A model generated the notes under the pieces. That model made no database searches. It was not told where the DNA came from and saw only the letters and a list, made by a program, of their open reading frames with translations. Both the position numbers and the translations under genes were made by a program. Below are positions 1-7,035 of a stretch of 14,683 nucleotides of DNA, one piece after another (positions within the stretch are counted from its first letter, which is position 1; the number at the start of each line of letters is the position of its first letter). The DNA is from CAZXDS01 sp964639525 (GTDB taxonomy: Bacteria > Bacteroidota > Ignavibacteria > Ignavibacteriales > Melioribacteraceae), in contig CAZXDS010000075.1 in NCBI GenBank assembly GCA_964639525.1, positions 1 through 14,683 of the forward strand. The letters are read 5' to 3'.

Positions 1-9
1 TGAAATTAT

Positions 10-39
10 TTGTTGCTATGAATCAATAAATAATATTAT
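10..39 (+). promoter_or_regulatory. possible sigma-70-like promoter of the Moco operon leader
   Basis: A TTGTTG at 10-15 and a TATTAT at 34-39 are 18 bases apart. This resembles -35 and -10 boxes and would start a transcript near 46-50, just upstream of the structured leader. The surrounding DNA is so A/T-rich that such matches arise by chance. The placement is reasonable but the boxes are imperfect. No coding sequence is visible in the first 300 bases. Confidence 0.3.
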
Positions 40-68
40 TAAATTTAAATAGTTCTTTAAAAGAAACA

Positions 69-182
69 TAACTCCGAGTTGTAGTTCTCTAAGTCATATG
101 ATAAGAAGCACAACCGATAGGGTTAATTTAGAAATGGATTAGCCTGCCTGATTGCAACAGCAGTCCTTTGCGAAGGAGATTA
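69..182 (+). promoter_or_regulatory. candidate molybdenum cofactor (Moco) riboswitch aptamer
   Basis: This is a structured leader upstream of a gene run containing moaA, moaC, moeA and mobA. Visible pairings are CTCC 72-75 with GGAG 175-178 (a closing stem), GTTGT 78-82 with ACAAC 110-114, AACC 112-115 with GGTT 121-124 around a GATAG loop, TGC 153-155 with GCA 160-162, and TCCTT 164-168 with AAGGA 173-177 around a TGCG tetraloop. Some of these exclude each other, as expected for a switch. The 5' ACTCCGAG and 3' TGCGAAGGAG blocks resemble, from memory, the conserved ends of the Moco RNA motif (Rfam Moco_RNA_motif) known from moa leaders. The family assignment is therefore inference. The structure, the terminator that follows it and the gene context are seen directly. 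A tungsten cofactor or an undescribed ligand cannot be excluded. Confidence 0.65.
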
Positions 183-206
183 CTAAAAATAGACTTTTAT
201 TTAAGA

Positions 207-236
207 GCCTTATTCTTCGCAGAGTAAGGCTTTTTT
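207..236 (+). terminator. intrinsic terminator, expression platform of the leader
   Basis: Bases 207-216 pair with 221-230 to give a 10-bp stem (one T.G pair) closed by a TCGC tetraloop and followed directly by six T residues. It lies 75 bases before the first start codon, with no gene between it and the aptamer, so it acts as an attenuator. Bases 166-177 of the aptamer can pair with 213-224 without interruption (12 pairs, two of them wobble). That would take out the upper stem and the loop, giving an antiterminated state. Confidence 0.87.
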
Positions 237-310
237 ATTGATGCAAAATATTATGACAATAATATACTTAATAATTCAAAAATATATAATCTGTATTAAA
301 AGGAGATAAA

Positions 311-622
311 ATGGGACAGATACCAAAACGTTATTCACAATTTAAGGAAGATTACCCTGATGTTATTGCTGCTTACGAATCAATGGGAGATGCTGTTCAT
401 TCTGCAGGTCCGCTTGATAATAAGACTCGTGCACTTATTAAGCTTGCCATTTCAACCGGAGCAAGATTAGAGGGTGCAGTTCATTCTCACGCGAGAAAAG
501 CATTGAAAGCCGGTGCAACAAAAGATGAAATGCGGCAAGTTGCAATTCTATCATTACCAACAATTGGGCTTCCTTCAATGATGGCTGCATTCAGTTGGAT
601 TGATGACATAATTAAGGATTAA
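311..622 (+). CDS. carboxymuconolactone decarboxylase / AhpD-fold family protein, Cys-less
   Basis: This 103-residue all-helical protein has the length and pattern of a single-domain CMD/AhpD-fold protein. The family's core motif is recognisable around residues 50-72 (Glu54, His60, then a short Ala/Gly-rich helix ending in GAT and a Glu-containing helix start). Redox-active members carry a CxxC ahead of this histidine. By my alignment those two positions are Leu53 and Ala56, and the protein has no cysteine at all, so peroxiredoxin-reductase chemistry is not expected. A good Shine-Dalgarno (AGGAGA, 301-306) lies just upstream of the ATG. It is the first gene after the leader switch, and the next gene begins 2 bases after its stop, so it belongs to the Moco operon. 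Its function there is unknown. Small-molecule binding, or a decarboxylase-like or isomerase-like reaction, is possible. Confidence 0.85.
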   Translation: MGQIPKRYSQFKEDYPDVIAAYESMGDAVHSAGPLDNKTRALIKLAISTGARLEGAVHSHARKALKAGATKDEMRQVAILSLPTIGLPSMMAAFSWIDDIIKD

Positions 623-624
623 TA

Positions 625-1149
625 ATGATAGTAACTTTATTAAAACTCTTATTTTCATTTTTTAAAGTTGGCGCGTTTTCATTCGGAGGTGCTTATTCTC
701 TTATTCCATTAATCGAAAAAGAAGCGGTTGAATATAATCATTGGTTAACGAACGACGAATTTTTAAAAGTACTTGGAATGGTTGATGTTTTCCCTGGAGC
801 TATTTCTATAAAATACGCTACGTTTGTTGGTTATAAAGCAGCAGGCATTCCCGGTGTAATTATGGCAAACCTCGGCAACCTGCTTGTTCCTGTTACATTA
901 ATGATTTTAGCGTTTATTTTTTATTCCCGATTTGAAAAAAATGTGTATGTTGAGAAAGCTTTTGAAGGTGTGAAATATGCTGTTGTCGGTATGGTTATTG
1001 GAATAATGTTTCAATATTTCTTTAAATCCGATTTTCAATGGCAAAGTTTAATTTTTGTAATATCTGCTCTTTTATTGATTTTAGTATTTAAAATTCATCC
1101 TGCTTTTGTTGTAATTATTGAAGCGGTTTTGGCAATTATGATTTTATAA
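625..1149 (+). CDS. CHR-family single-domain transporter (chromate-transporter-like), possible molybdate/tungstate carrier
   Basis: This 174-residue hydrophobic protein matches one CHR domain of the ChrA family. The N-terminal helix carries FSFGG (residues 18-22), followed by IPLIEKE, a WLT helix start, and the PG-x-I-x-I-x-x-ATFVGY signature (Pro57 to Tyr70). The usual PGP is PGA here. Several further membrane helices follow, up to the C-terminus. Short CHR proteins usually come as adjacent pairs forming one transporter. Only one copy is present, so it may work as a homodimer or with a partner elsewhere. It sits in the Moco operon (2 bases after the CMD gene, 2 bases before moaA) and under its leader switch. 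Since the family moves tetrahedral oxyanions, molybdate or tungstate is a reasonable inferred substrate. Chromate efflux remains the textbook alternative. Confidence 0.85.
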   Translation: MIVTLLKLLFSFFKVGAFSFGGAYSLIPLIEKEAVEYNHWLTNDEFLKVLGMVDVFPGAISIKYATFVGYKAAGIPGVIMANLGNLLVPVTLMILAFIFYSRFEKNVYVEKAFEGVKYAVVGMVIGIMFQYFFKSDFQWQSLIFVISALLLILVFKIHPAFVVIIEAVLAIMIL

Positions 1150-1151
1150 TT

Positions 1152-2156
1152 ATGATAAAATTGATTGATAAATTCGGTAGAGGACACAATTACCTGCGTG
1201 TTTCGCTTACAGATAAATGTAATTTAAATTGCTCATATTGTAATCCGGAAAACGAAGAATTTGAAAAATTAAAAATGAGGCAAATACTTTCTTTCGAAGA
1301 ATTAGCGAGGTTAATAAAGATATTTGTTACAAAGTTGGGTTTTAATAAAGTGAGATTGACCGGTGGAGAACCTTTGATAAGAAAAGATATACTCACATTT
1401 TTTGAAATGCTGTCAAAAATAAAAAGAGAAAATTATTTTGAACTTGGAATTACTACAAATGCCACTTTGCTTGAAGATAAAATTGAAAGACTATCCGTAT
1501 TAGGATTAAACAAAATTAATATTAGTCTCGATTCATTGGATAATGCAAAGTTTAAAATGATTACAGGGCACGATGACTTTGAAAAAGTAATCAGGAGCAT
1601 TAACAAAGCTGAAGAATTAAATTATTCGCCGGTAAAAATAAACTCAGTTATAATGAAAGGCATAAACGACGATGAAATTATAAATTTGGTCGATTTTGTA
1701 AAAGATCGCGATTTTAATATCAGGTTTATTGAATATATGCCCTTCACTAAAAACGGTTGGGACGATGATAAATTTTTAAGCTACATTGAAATCAAAAATA
1801 TTGTTGAAACAAAGTTCCCTCTAATTGATGTTATTTCGGATAAAAGTGCAGTTGCAAAAGAATATAAAATAGACGGACATAAAGGAAGCGTTAGTTTTAT
1901 TAGTTCAATATCAGACCACTTTTGTGATGGCTGCAACAGACTGCGCATTACCTCTGAAGGGAATTTAAAATTGTGTCTGTTCTCAGCAAAAGATAAGGAA
2001 ATATCATTAAAAAAATATTTGAAATCTGCTGAATATTCTGATGATGATATTGCAGCAATAATCATTGAGTCGCTTCAATTGAAAGAGTTAAAACATCCTG
2101 ATGTTGACGAACTTATTCAAATTGACCAAAATAATATGCTAAGAATCGGAGGATAA
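1152..2156 (+). CDS. moaA: GTP 3',8-cyclase MoaA
   Basis: This radical SAM enzyme makes the first Moco intermediate, converting GTP to 3',8-cyclo-7,8-dihydro-GTP. At 334 residues it has the family's usual length. The SAM-cluster motif C-x3-C-x2-C is Cys23, Cys27 and Cys30, preceded by the typical LRVSLTDKCN. TGGEPL follows as the SAM-binding GGE motif. The C-terminal substrate-side [4Fe-4S] cluster is Cys258-x2-Cys261-x13-Cys275. The chain ends in Gly-Gly, the conserved MoaA tail needed for catalysis. The gene starts 2 bases after the CHR transporter gene stops and ends 1 base before moaC, so translation is probably coupled. All catalytic features appear intact. Confidence 0.98.
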   Translation: MIKLIDKFGRGHNYLRVSLTDKCNLNCSYCNPENEEFEKLKMRQILSFEELARLIKIFVTKLGFNKVRLTGGEPLIRKDILTFFEMLSKIKRENYFELGITTNATLLEDKIERLSVLGLNKINISLDSLDNAKFKMITGHDDFEKVIRSINKAEELNYSPVKINSVIMKGINDDEIINLVDFVKDRDFNIRFIEYMPFTKNGWDDDKFLSYIEIKNIVETKFPLIDVISDKSAVAKEYKIDGHKGSVSFISSISDHFCDGCNRLRITSEGNLKLCLFSAKDKEISLKKYLKSAEYSDDDIAAIIIESLQLKELKHPDVDELIQIDQNNMLRIGG

Positions 2157-2157
2157 T

Positions 2158-2649
2158 TTGGGACAACTTACACACGTTGATAAAGACGGAAAAGCTGAAA
2201 TGGTTGATGTATCGGCAAAAGTTGATAATTTGAGGACAGCCGAAGCGTTTGGCGAAATGGAAGTTTCTGAAAAACTATTCAGTTTAATTCAAGAAAACAA
2301 ACTTGCAAAAGGTGATGTATTAACGGTTGCTAAAATTGCCGCTATTCAAGGCGCAAAAAAAACTTCCGAACTTATTCCTCTGTGCCACAATATTTTTATT
2401 ACAAAAATTGAGATTGATATTAAACTAAGTGAAGATAAACATTGTATTGAAATAAAATCATTTGCAAAAACTGTTTCTAAAACCGGTATTGAAATGGAAG
2501 CACTAACAGCAGTGTCAATTGCAGCACTTACAATTTATGATATGTGCAAAGCAGTAGAAAAAACAATTAAAATTAAAAATATTCATTTATTGTCTAAGAC
2601 AGGCGGGAAAAGCGGAGAGTTTAATTCGGTTAAAAAATTGGAGGATTAA
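2158..2649 (+). CDS. moaC: cyclic pyranopterin monophosphate synthase MoaC
   Basis: MoaC converts the MoaA product into cyclic pyranopterin monophosphate (precursor Z). This 163-residue protein starts with TTG, which keeps the family's usual N-terminus (LTHVDKDGKA.MVDVSAK). GGAGGA at 2148-2153 gives a ribosome site 4 bases ahead of that TTG. Visible family motifs are SELIPLCH, KTGIEMEALTA and YDMCKA. The last contains Asp128 and Lys131, the same positions as the catalytic pair known in the E. coli enzyme. It lies directly downstream of moaA, its pathway partner. A 74-base A/T-rich gap separates it from moeA, with no clear terminator. Confidence 0.97.
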   Translation: MGQLTHVDKDGKAEMVDVSAKVDNLRTAEAFGEMEVSEKLFSLIQENKLAKGDVLTVAKIAAIQGAKKTSELIPLCHNIFITKIEIDIKLSEDKHCIEIKSFAKTVSKTGIEMEALTAVSIAALTIYDMCKAVEKTIKIKNIHLLSKTGGKSGEFNSVKKLED

Positions 2650-2723
2650 ACGGGTTAGAATGTTTCAAATTAAAAAATTAATATTTAGATAGTAAAATTT
2701 AAAATATAATGTAGGGAAAATAC

Positions 2724-3935
2724 ATGTTAAGCTATACTGAAGCTTTGAAAATTATTAAGGAAAATTTCAATTTACTTCAAGACAAAATAGTTGAAGTTCG
2801 TATTTTAGACTCGGTTAACCATATTCTTGCTGAAAATGTGTATGCAGATATCAATATGCCGCCGTTTGATAACTCAGCGGTGGATGGTTATGGAGTAAAT
2901 TATAATTCTGAAATAGAAGAATGGGAACTTATAGGTGAAGAATCGGCTGGAAATTATATTGATATTTTTGTTGATGAAAAATCTACCGTAAATATAATGA
3001 CGGGCGGACAAGTTCCTAATAGCTGTACAACTGTAGTTCCGCTTGAAGATGTAATTATTGAAAAAAATAGAGTTAAACTAAAAAATGATGTTTCCATTCA
3101 TGACGGAATGAATATTCGTAGGCTTGGCGAAAACATTCGAAGGGGAGATCTTGCAATCTCGAAGAATACAATGATTTCAACTCATAAAATTTCATTGCTT
3201 GCTGCTTGCGGTAAATCGAAAGTGAAAGTTTATAAGCCGCTAAAAGTAGGGGTATTATCAACCGGAGACGAGCTTGTTGATGTGAACAAAGTACCAACAG
3301 GAGATAAAATTAGAGCTACTAATTTATATTCAATAATTGCTCTTTTGAAAAAATATCATTTTGAATCGGTAAACTTAGGCTTTGTAAACGACGACAGAAA
3401 TAAAATACTTAAAAAAGTTAGAGAGGCGTTGGACAGCGACATTGACATTTTACTCACAACCGGCGGAGTTTCTGTAGGGAAGTATGATTACTTAAAAGAA
3501 ATATTTGAAGAGCTTAGAGTGGAGAGAAAATTCTGGCGAGCATTTATTAAACCAGGCAAACCGATTTACTTTGGAACTTATAATGGGAACGAAAAACTAA
3601 AGCTTGTTTTCGGACTTGCAGGTAATCCGGTTTCGTCATTTGTGAATTATTATGTTTACCTGCTGCCCGCATTTGAGAGCAAATTTGGTATTCAGCTAAC
3701 AGAAAAATTTAATGCAAAATTGTTAACATCTATAAAAAAGAAGGATGCTAAGCGTCACTTTATACGAGGAGAATTTGGTTATAGTTTCGAAGAAAACTGT
3801 TTTGAAGTTAAGCGTGCAGGTTCACAATCATCAGGAAATATGGTTGGATTAAGCGACTCAAATTGCTTGATGATTTTTGAAGAAGAAAAGAGAATGATGA
3901 ATAAAGGAGAAATTGTAGAATGTATTCGGATATAA
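2724..3935 (+). CDS. moeA: molybdopterin molybdenumtransferase MoeA
   Basis: MoeA inserts molybdate into adenylylated molybdopterin to complete Moco. The 403-residue length is normal. The N-terminal region carries MPPFDNSAVDGYG (Asp49 to Gly57), the family's most conserved loop. The central region has LSTGDEL and TTGGVSVGKYDYLK, the MoCF-type pterin-binding segment, then KPGKP and GLAGNPVSSF. A small C-terminal beta domain follows. AGGGA ahead of the ATG (about 2712-2716) is a usable ribosome site. Its last 16 bases overlap mobA, implying translational coupling. No MogA/MoaB adenylyltransferase is encoded in the window, so that step must be supplied elsewhere. Confidence 0.97.
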   Translation: MLSYTEALKIIKENFNLLQDKIVEVRILDSVNHILAENVYADINMPPFDNSAVDGYGVNYNSEIEEWELIGEESAGNYIDIFVDEKSTVNIMTGGQVPNSCTTVVPLEDVIIEKNRVKLKNDVSIHDGMNIRRLGENIRRGDLAISKNTMISTHKISLLAACGKSKVKVYKPLKVGVLSTGDELVDVNKVPTGDKIRATNLYSIIALLKKYHFESVNLGFVNDDRNKILKKVREALDSDIDILLTTGGVSVGKYDYLKEIFEELRVERKFWRAFIKPGKPIYFGTYNGNEKLKLVFGLAGNPVSSFVNYYVYLLPAFESKFGIQLTEKFNAKLLTSIKKKDAKRHFIRGEFGYSFEENCFEVKRAGSQSSGNMVGLSDSNCLMIFEEEKRMMNKGEIVECIRI

Positions 3936-4549
3936 CCGGAATAGTTTTAAGCGGAGGAAGAAGTTCGAGAATGGGGGAGAACAAAGCCCTGTTAAATCTT
4001 GGTGAAAAAAAAGTAATTGAACGAGTAGTGGATTTAATGAAATTATTATTTTCAAATATTATCCTGATTACAAATACACCTGATGAATATCGATTCTTAA
4101 GAATTCCTATGTTTGAGGACATCTTCAAATACAAAGGTCCAATTGCCGGAATACATTCCGGTTTAAGCTCTTCAAAAACTGAAAGAAATTTCGTTATTTC
4201 CTGCGATGTTCCTCTTATGACTGCTGAAATGATTAAATATATTGTGGAATATAAAACAAAAAAACCGGTTACGGTTTGTAATGCAGACGGATTTATTCAG
4301 CATCTTGTCGGATTATATAATAAATCAGTTTTACTCGAAACTGAAAAATATTTAATAAATTATGAAATGAAAGAAAAACATAATCATAAACAGCATCATC
4401 ATCACTGTAAAATTCTACCGCTGCTTGATAAAGTAGGAGCAGAAATTATTGAGGCGGAAAAAACGGATGTTTTCCGAGAGGGAATATTTTTCAATATGAA
4501 CAGACCGGATGATTATGAAAAAATTGTTAAACAGATTGCTGATAATTAA
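3920..4549 (+). CDS. mobA: molybdenum cofactor guanylyltransferase MobA with a His-rich segment
   Basis: MobA transfers GMP from GTP to Mo-molybdopterin to form the MGD/bis-MGD cofactor of DMSO-reductase-family enzymes. This 209-residue protein has the nucleotidyltransferase signature LSGGRSSRMGENKALL (residues 10-25), PIAGIHSGL, and SCDVPLM with the metal-binding Asp96. AGGAG lies about 10 bases before the ATG, inside the end of moeA. The odd part is residues 154-163, HNHKQHHHHC, six His and one Cys in ten residues. It lies in a loop before the last third of the protein, where MobA normally has a Lys/Arg-rich or neutral stretch. It could bind a metal, or may simply be a tolerated low-complexity insert. 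The presence of MobA implies that the host uses bis-MGD enzymes. Confidence 0.95.
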   Translation: MYSDITGIVLSGGRSSRMGENKALLNLGEKKVIERVVDLMKLLFSNIILITNTPDEYRFLRIPMFEDIFKYKGPIAGIHSGLSSSKTERNFVISCDVPLMTAEMIKYIVEYKTKKPVTVCNADGFIQHLVGLYNKSVLLETEKYLINYEMKEKHNHKQHHHHCKILPLLDKVGAEIIEAEKTDVFREGIFFNMNRPDDYEKIVKQIADN

Positions 4550-4571
4550 ATAATTTAATATTTGTATCTAA

Positions 4572-6719
4572 TTATTTATTGAAGTAAATCAATCTTAAAA
4601 TATGTAAATCATCATAAGAGATTGTCCCTTCTAATTTCTCAAACACAGGACTTAAGTAATTTGCACCTATATTATCAAATACAGCGAAAACTTTCTTTTG
4701 CTTTTCCTCCCTATCAGTTAATAGAACAAATAGCTTTTCCACATTGATTTTATTGCCTTCCCGCACGTATGTAAATAGATGATTAATAATTGTAGTTTGC
4801 TTAATATTAAATTTATCCAATAATTTTTGAAATGAAGAACTTTTATGATACGCTTCTGCTACTTCTATATATCTTGATTTTTTTAAGGCGGAAATTCTCT
4901 TCTTTATAGTTTTGTTTTTAAGTTTGGACGAAATGTTATTTGTTCGGCAGTAATCAATAATTACGGGAAGAAAATACTTCGAAAATCTTTTGACTTTGTA
5001 TTCCCCAACTCCGTGCATTACAGCAAACTGAGATTCTGTCTGCGGGAAATAAGTTGCCATTTCAATTAATGATTTGTCGGAGAAAATAACATACGGCGGC
5101 ACATTATTTCTATCGGCAATTTCCTTTCGCTTTGTTCTTAGAAGAGCGAATAAATTATTGTCATATTCTAAAGACGATTCTTTTTGAGTTTTGAAAGTGA
5201 ATTCATCAGCTTCCAATTTTCCGTTTACTTCAAGCTCTCCTTTTAAAACTTCAATTCCAAGTTCAGTGATTTTCAAACTGCCGTATTCAAAATCTTTATT
5301 AATTATATTTTTTTGTAAAAACTGACGGGATAGGCTTAACCATTGCTCCCGACTCAAATCTTTACCGATTCCGTACGTTGAGAGAAATTGATGATTTTTC
5401 GCAATCACTTTTTTTGATTTAGAGCCGCGAAGCACTTCAACAATATGCATAGCACCGAATATTTCTCCTGTCCTTTTGATACAAGAAAGAAACTTTTGAG
5501 CTTCGGTTGTTAAATCAACAAGATCTTTTTGCTCTTTTTCACAGTTATCGCATATGCCGCAATTTTCATGAGTATAGTTTTCACCGAAATAATTTAACAA
5601 AGGAATTCGCCGACAATTATATGACTCGGCATACCTGACCAAAGCATCAAGATGCATTTTAGCTATTCGCTTTTCATCATCTTCTTTTTGATCAATAAAA
5701 TAATTAATTTTTCTAATATCGCCATAACCGAAAAGTAGCAGACAATGTGCTTTTAAACCGTCTCGTCCTGCTCGCCCAATTTCCTGATAATAGGATTCAA
5801 TATTTTTAGGTAAATCATAATGGATAACAAATCTAACATTCGGTTTATTTATTCCCATTCCAAATGCAATTGTTGCCACAATAATTTTTACGTCATCTTT
5901 AATAAATTCTTCTTGATGTTTTTTTCTTTGAGCATCTGATAAGCCGGCGTGATAAGGACGAACGGAATATTTCCGATAGTGAAGCTCCTCGTAAAGTTCA
6001 TCAACTTGTTTGCGGGAAAAGCAATAAATTATTCCTGATTGATTAGGATATTTCTCCAGGAAATTAATTGTCTGCGAAAGAGGATCGGATTTTGGCAAAA
6101 CTTGCAAGTAAAGATTTTTACGATTAAAACTCGCAGTATATATTCTTAGATTTCTTAAATTTAAGTTTTTAACAATATCCTTTTGCACTTGCGGAGTTGC
6201 AGTTGCGGTAAAAGCAGCTAAAACAGCATCCTTAAAATTTAAACTAACTTCAGCTATAAGTCTGTACTCTGGACGAAAGTCGTGTCCCCATTCCGAAATG
6301 CAGTGTGCTTCGTCAACAGTTATGCAATCTACTTTTACGCAAGAAAGTAGATTTAATGTTCTCTCCATTGTAAGAGTTTCCGGTGCAACGTATAGCAATT
6401 TCACTTTTTTATTTAGTATCAATTCTTCGTTTATTTTATAATCTTCTTGTGAAAGAGAACTGTTAAGAAAAACTGCTGCTACTCCAAGTTCAGTAAGTTG
6501 TTGCACTTGGTCTTTCATTAAAGAGATTAAGGGGGAAATTACAATAGTTAGTCCTTCAAAAATTAAAGCGGGAATTTGGAAGCACAATGATTTACCGCCG
6601 CCGGTCGGCATAATAACAAGAGAATCTTTTTTGGCAAGAATATTATTAATAATATCCTCCTGTAACGGACGAAATTGGTTATAACCGAATATGCTATTTA
6701 AAACTGTTTTAGGATTCAT
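4572..6719 (-). CDS. recQ: ATP-dependent DNA helicase RecQ
   Basis: This superfamily 2 3'-5' DNA helicase acts in recombination and fork repair. All core motifs are present: FRPLQ (motif 0), MPTGGGKS (Walker A), DEAHCISEWGHDFRP (motif II with the aromatic-rich loop), AFTATAT (III), YCFSRKQV, and the QEIGRAGRDG arginine-finger motif VI. A four-Cys zinc site follows (YNCRR...ENCGICDNC), then a winged helix and an HRDC domain (about residues 520-595). The tail is a further helix-turn-helix of the HTH_40 type, common in long Bacteroidota-type RecQ. I start at the ATG (6719-6717), giving 715 residues. An in-frame TTG lies directly upstream (6722). It is convergent with mobA, with only 22 bases between stop codons and just an A/T-only palindrome (4545-4559) there, which is too weak to be a convincing terminator. 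Confidence 0.96.
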   Translation of the reverse strand: MNPKTVLNSIFGYNQFRPLQEDIINNILAKKDSLVIMPTGGGKSLCFQIPALIFEGLTIVISPLISLMKDQVQQLTELGVAAVFLNSSLSQEDYKINEELILNKKVKLLYVAPETLTMERTLNLLSCVKVDCITVDEAHCISEWGHDFRPEYRLIAEVSLNFKDAVLAAFTATATPQVQKDIVKNLNLRNLRIYTASFNRKNLYLQVLPKSDPLSQTINFLEKYPNQSGIIYCFSRKQVDELYEELHYRKYSVRPYHAGLSDAQRKKHQEEFIKDDVKIIVATIAFGMGINKPNVRFVIHYDLPKNIESYYQEIGRAGRDGLKAHCLLLFGYGDIRKINYFIDQKEDDEKRIAKMHLDALVRYAESYNCRRIPLLNYFGENYTHENCGICDNCEKEQKDLVDLTTEAQKFLSCIKRTGEIFGAMHIVEVLRGSKSKKVIAKNHQFLSTYGIGKDLSREQWLSLSRQFLQKNIINKDFEYGSLKITELGIEVLKGELEVNGKLEADEFTFKTQKESSLEYDNNLFALLRTKRKEIADRNNVPPYVIFSDKSLIEMATYFPQTESQFAVMHGVGEYKVKRFSKYFLPVIIDYCRTNNISSKLKNKTIKKRISALKKSRYIEVAEAYHKSSSFQKLLDKFNIKQTTIINHLFTYVREGNKINVEKLFVLLTDREEKQKKVFAVFDNIGANYLSPVFEKLEGTISYDDLHILRLIYFNK

Positions 6720-6862
6720 CAAAATTAATGATTTATCATTTATTTAAAATAGAAATATAAAATATTTTAGTAAAATAATATCGAATATTATTTGATAGAC
6801 TAAATTATAATTAAATGGAATTACCTTTTTACGTATCAAAATCTTTGTTTTAACATTTTATT

Positions 6863-6877
6863 TAGAGATGCACTCTA
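6863..6877. repeat. short dyad (possible operator) upstream of clpC
   Basis: TAGAG (6863-6867) and CTCTA (6873-6877) are perfect inverted arms around five bases. The dyad lies about 75 bases upstream of the candidate clpC -35 box. It has the size of a repressor half-site pair, but arms of 5 bp are common by chance in this kind of DNA. Confidence 0.25.
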
Positions 6878-6951
6878 TTTATCTTCTTAGCTCTTCCCGC
6901 CAAACTTAAGTACTATAAAAGTAAAATTACAGACTGTTTGTCTTATTTGCC

Positions 6952-6980
6952 TTGCTAAAGGCTATTTCAATATTTATATT
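6952..6980 (+). promoter_or_regulatory. clpC: candidate sigma-70-type promoter of clpC
   Basis: TTGCTA at 6952-6957 and TATATT at 6975-6980 are 17 bases apart, the ideal spacing. Transcription would begin near 6987, giving a leader of about 50 bases to the ATG at 7036. This agrees with choosing that start. The boxes are only partial matches to the consensus. Confidence 0.35.
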
Positions 6981-7035
6981 TAGTGGAAACATTTATAGCA
7001 TAATGCTGTTATATTATTATCAAAAGAGGAAAATA

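Larger units (their letters stand above)
6723..7035. other. divergent intergenic region between recQ and clpC
   Basis: No coding sequence is supported in these 313 bases. The open frame that extends clpC upstream to a TTG at 6952 encodes 28 residues unlike any ClpC N-terminus and has no ribosome site, so it is treated as leader. The region should hold the recQ promoter (minus strand, not identified) and the clpC promoter (a candidate is listed separately). A short dyad at 6863-6877 is the only clear symmetry. I see no CIRCE element (TTAGCACTC-N9-GAGTGCTAA). Confidence 0.6.

Noticed and set aside
69..182. Cobalamin riboswitch instead of a Moco-type leader
   Set aside because: A B12 link was considered because of the PduS homologue, but the conserved B12-box pattern is not found, and the adjacent genes are Moco biosynthesis genes 12 kb away from the PduS-like gene.
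285..290. TATAAT as a second promoter below the attenuator
   Set aside because: No -35-like box at an acceptable distance, and the A/T-rich context makes such a hexamer expected by chance.
3808..4134. Minus-strand open frames across the moeA/mobA junction
   Set aside because: They lie opposite well-supported genes and show no domain features; they are shadows of the coding strand.
4545..4559. Perfect 7-bp palindrome between mobA and recQ as a bidirectional terminator
   Set aside because: Made only of A/T pairs, so too weak for intrinsic termination; it also overlaps the mobA stop codon.
6952..7035. 28-codon N-terminal extension of clpC from a TTG
   Set aside because: The extra residues are unlike ClpC N-termini, no ribosome site precedes the TTG, and a good AGAGGA site precedes the ATG at 7036, where the family N-terminus begins.
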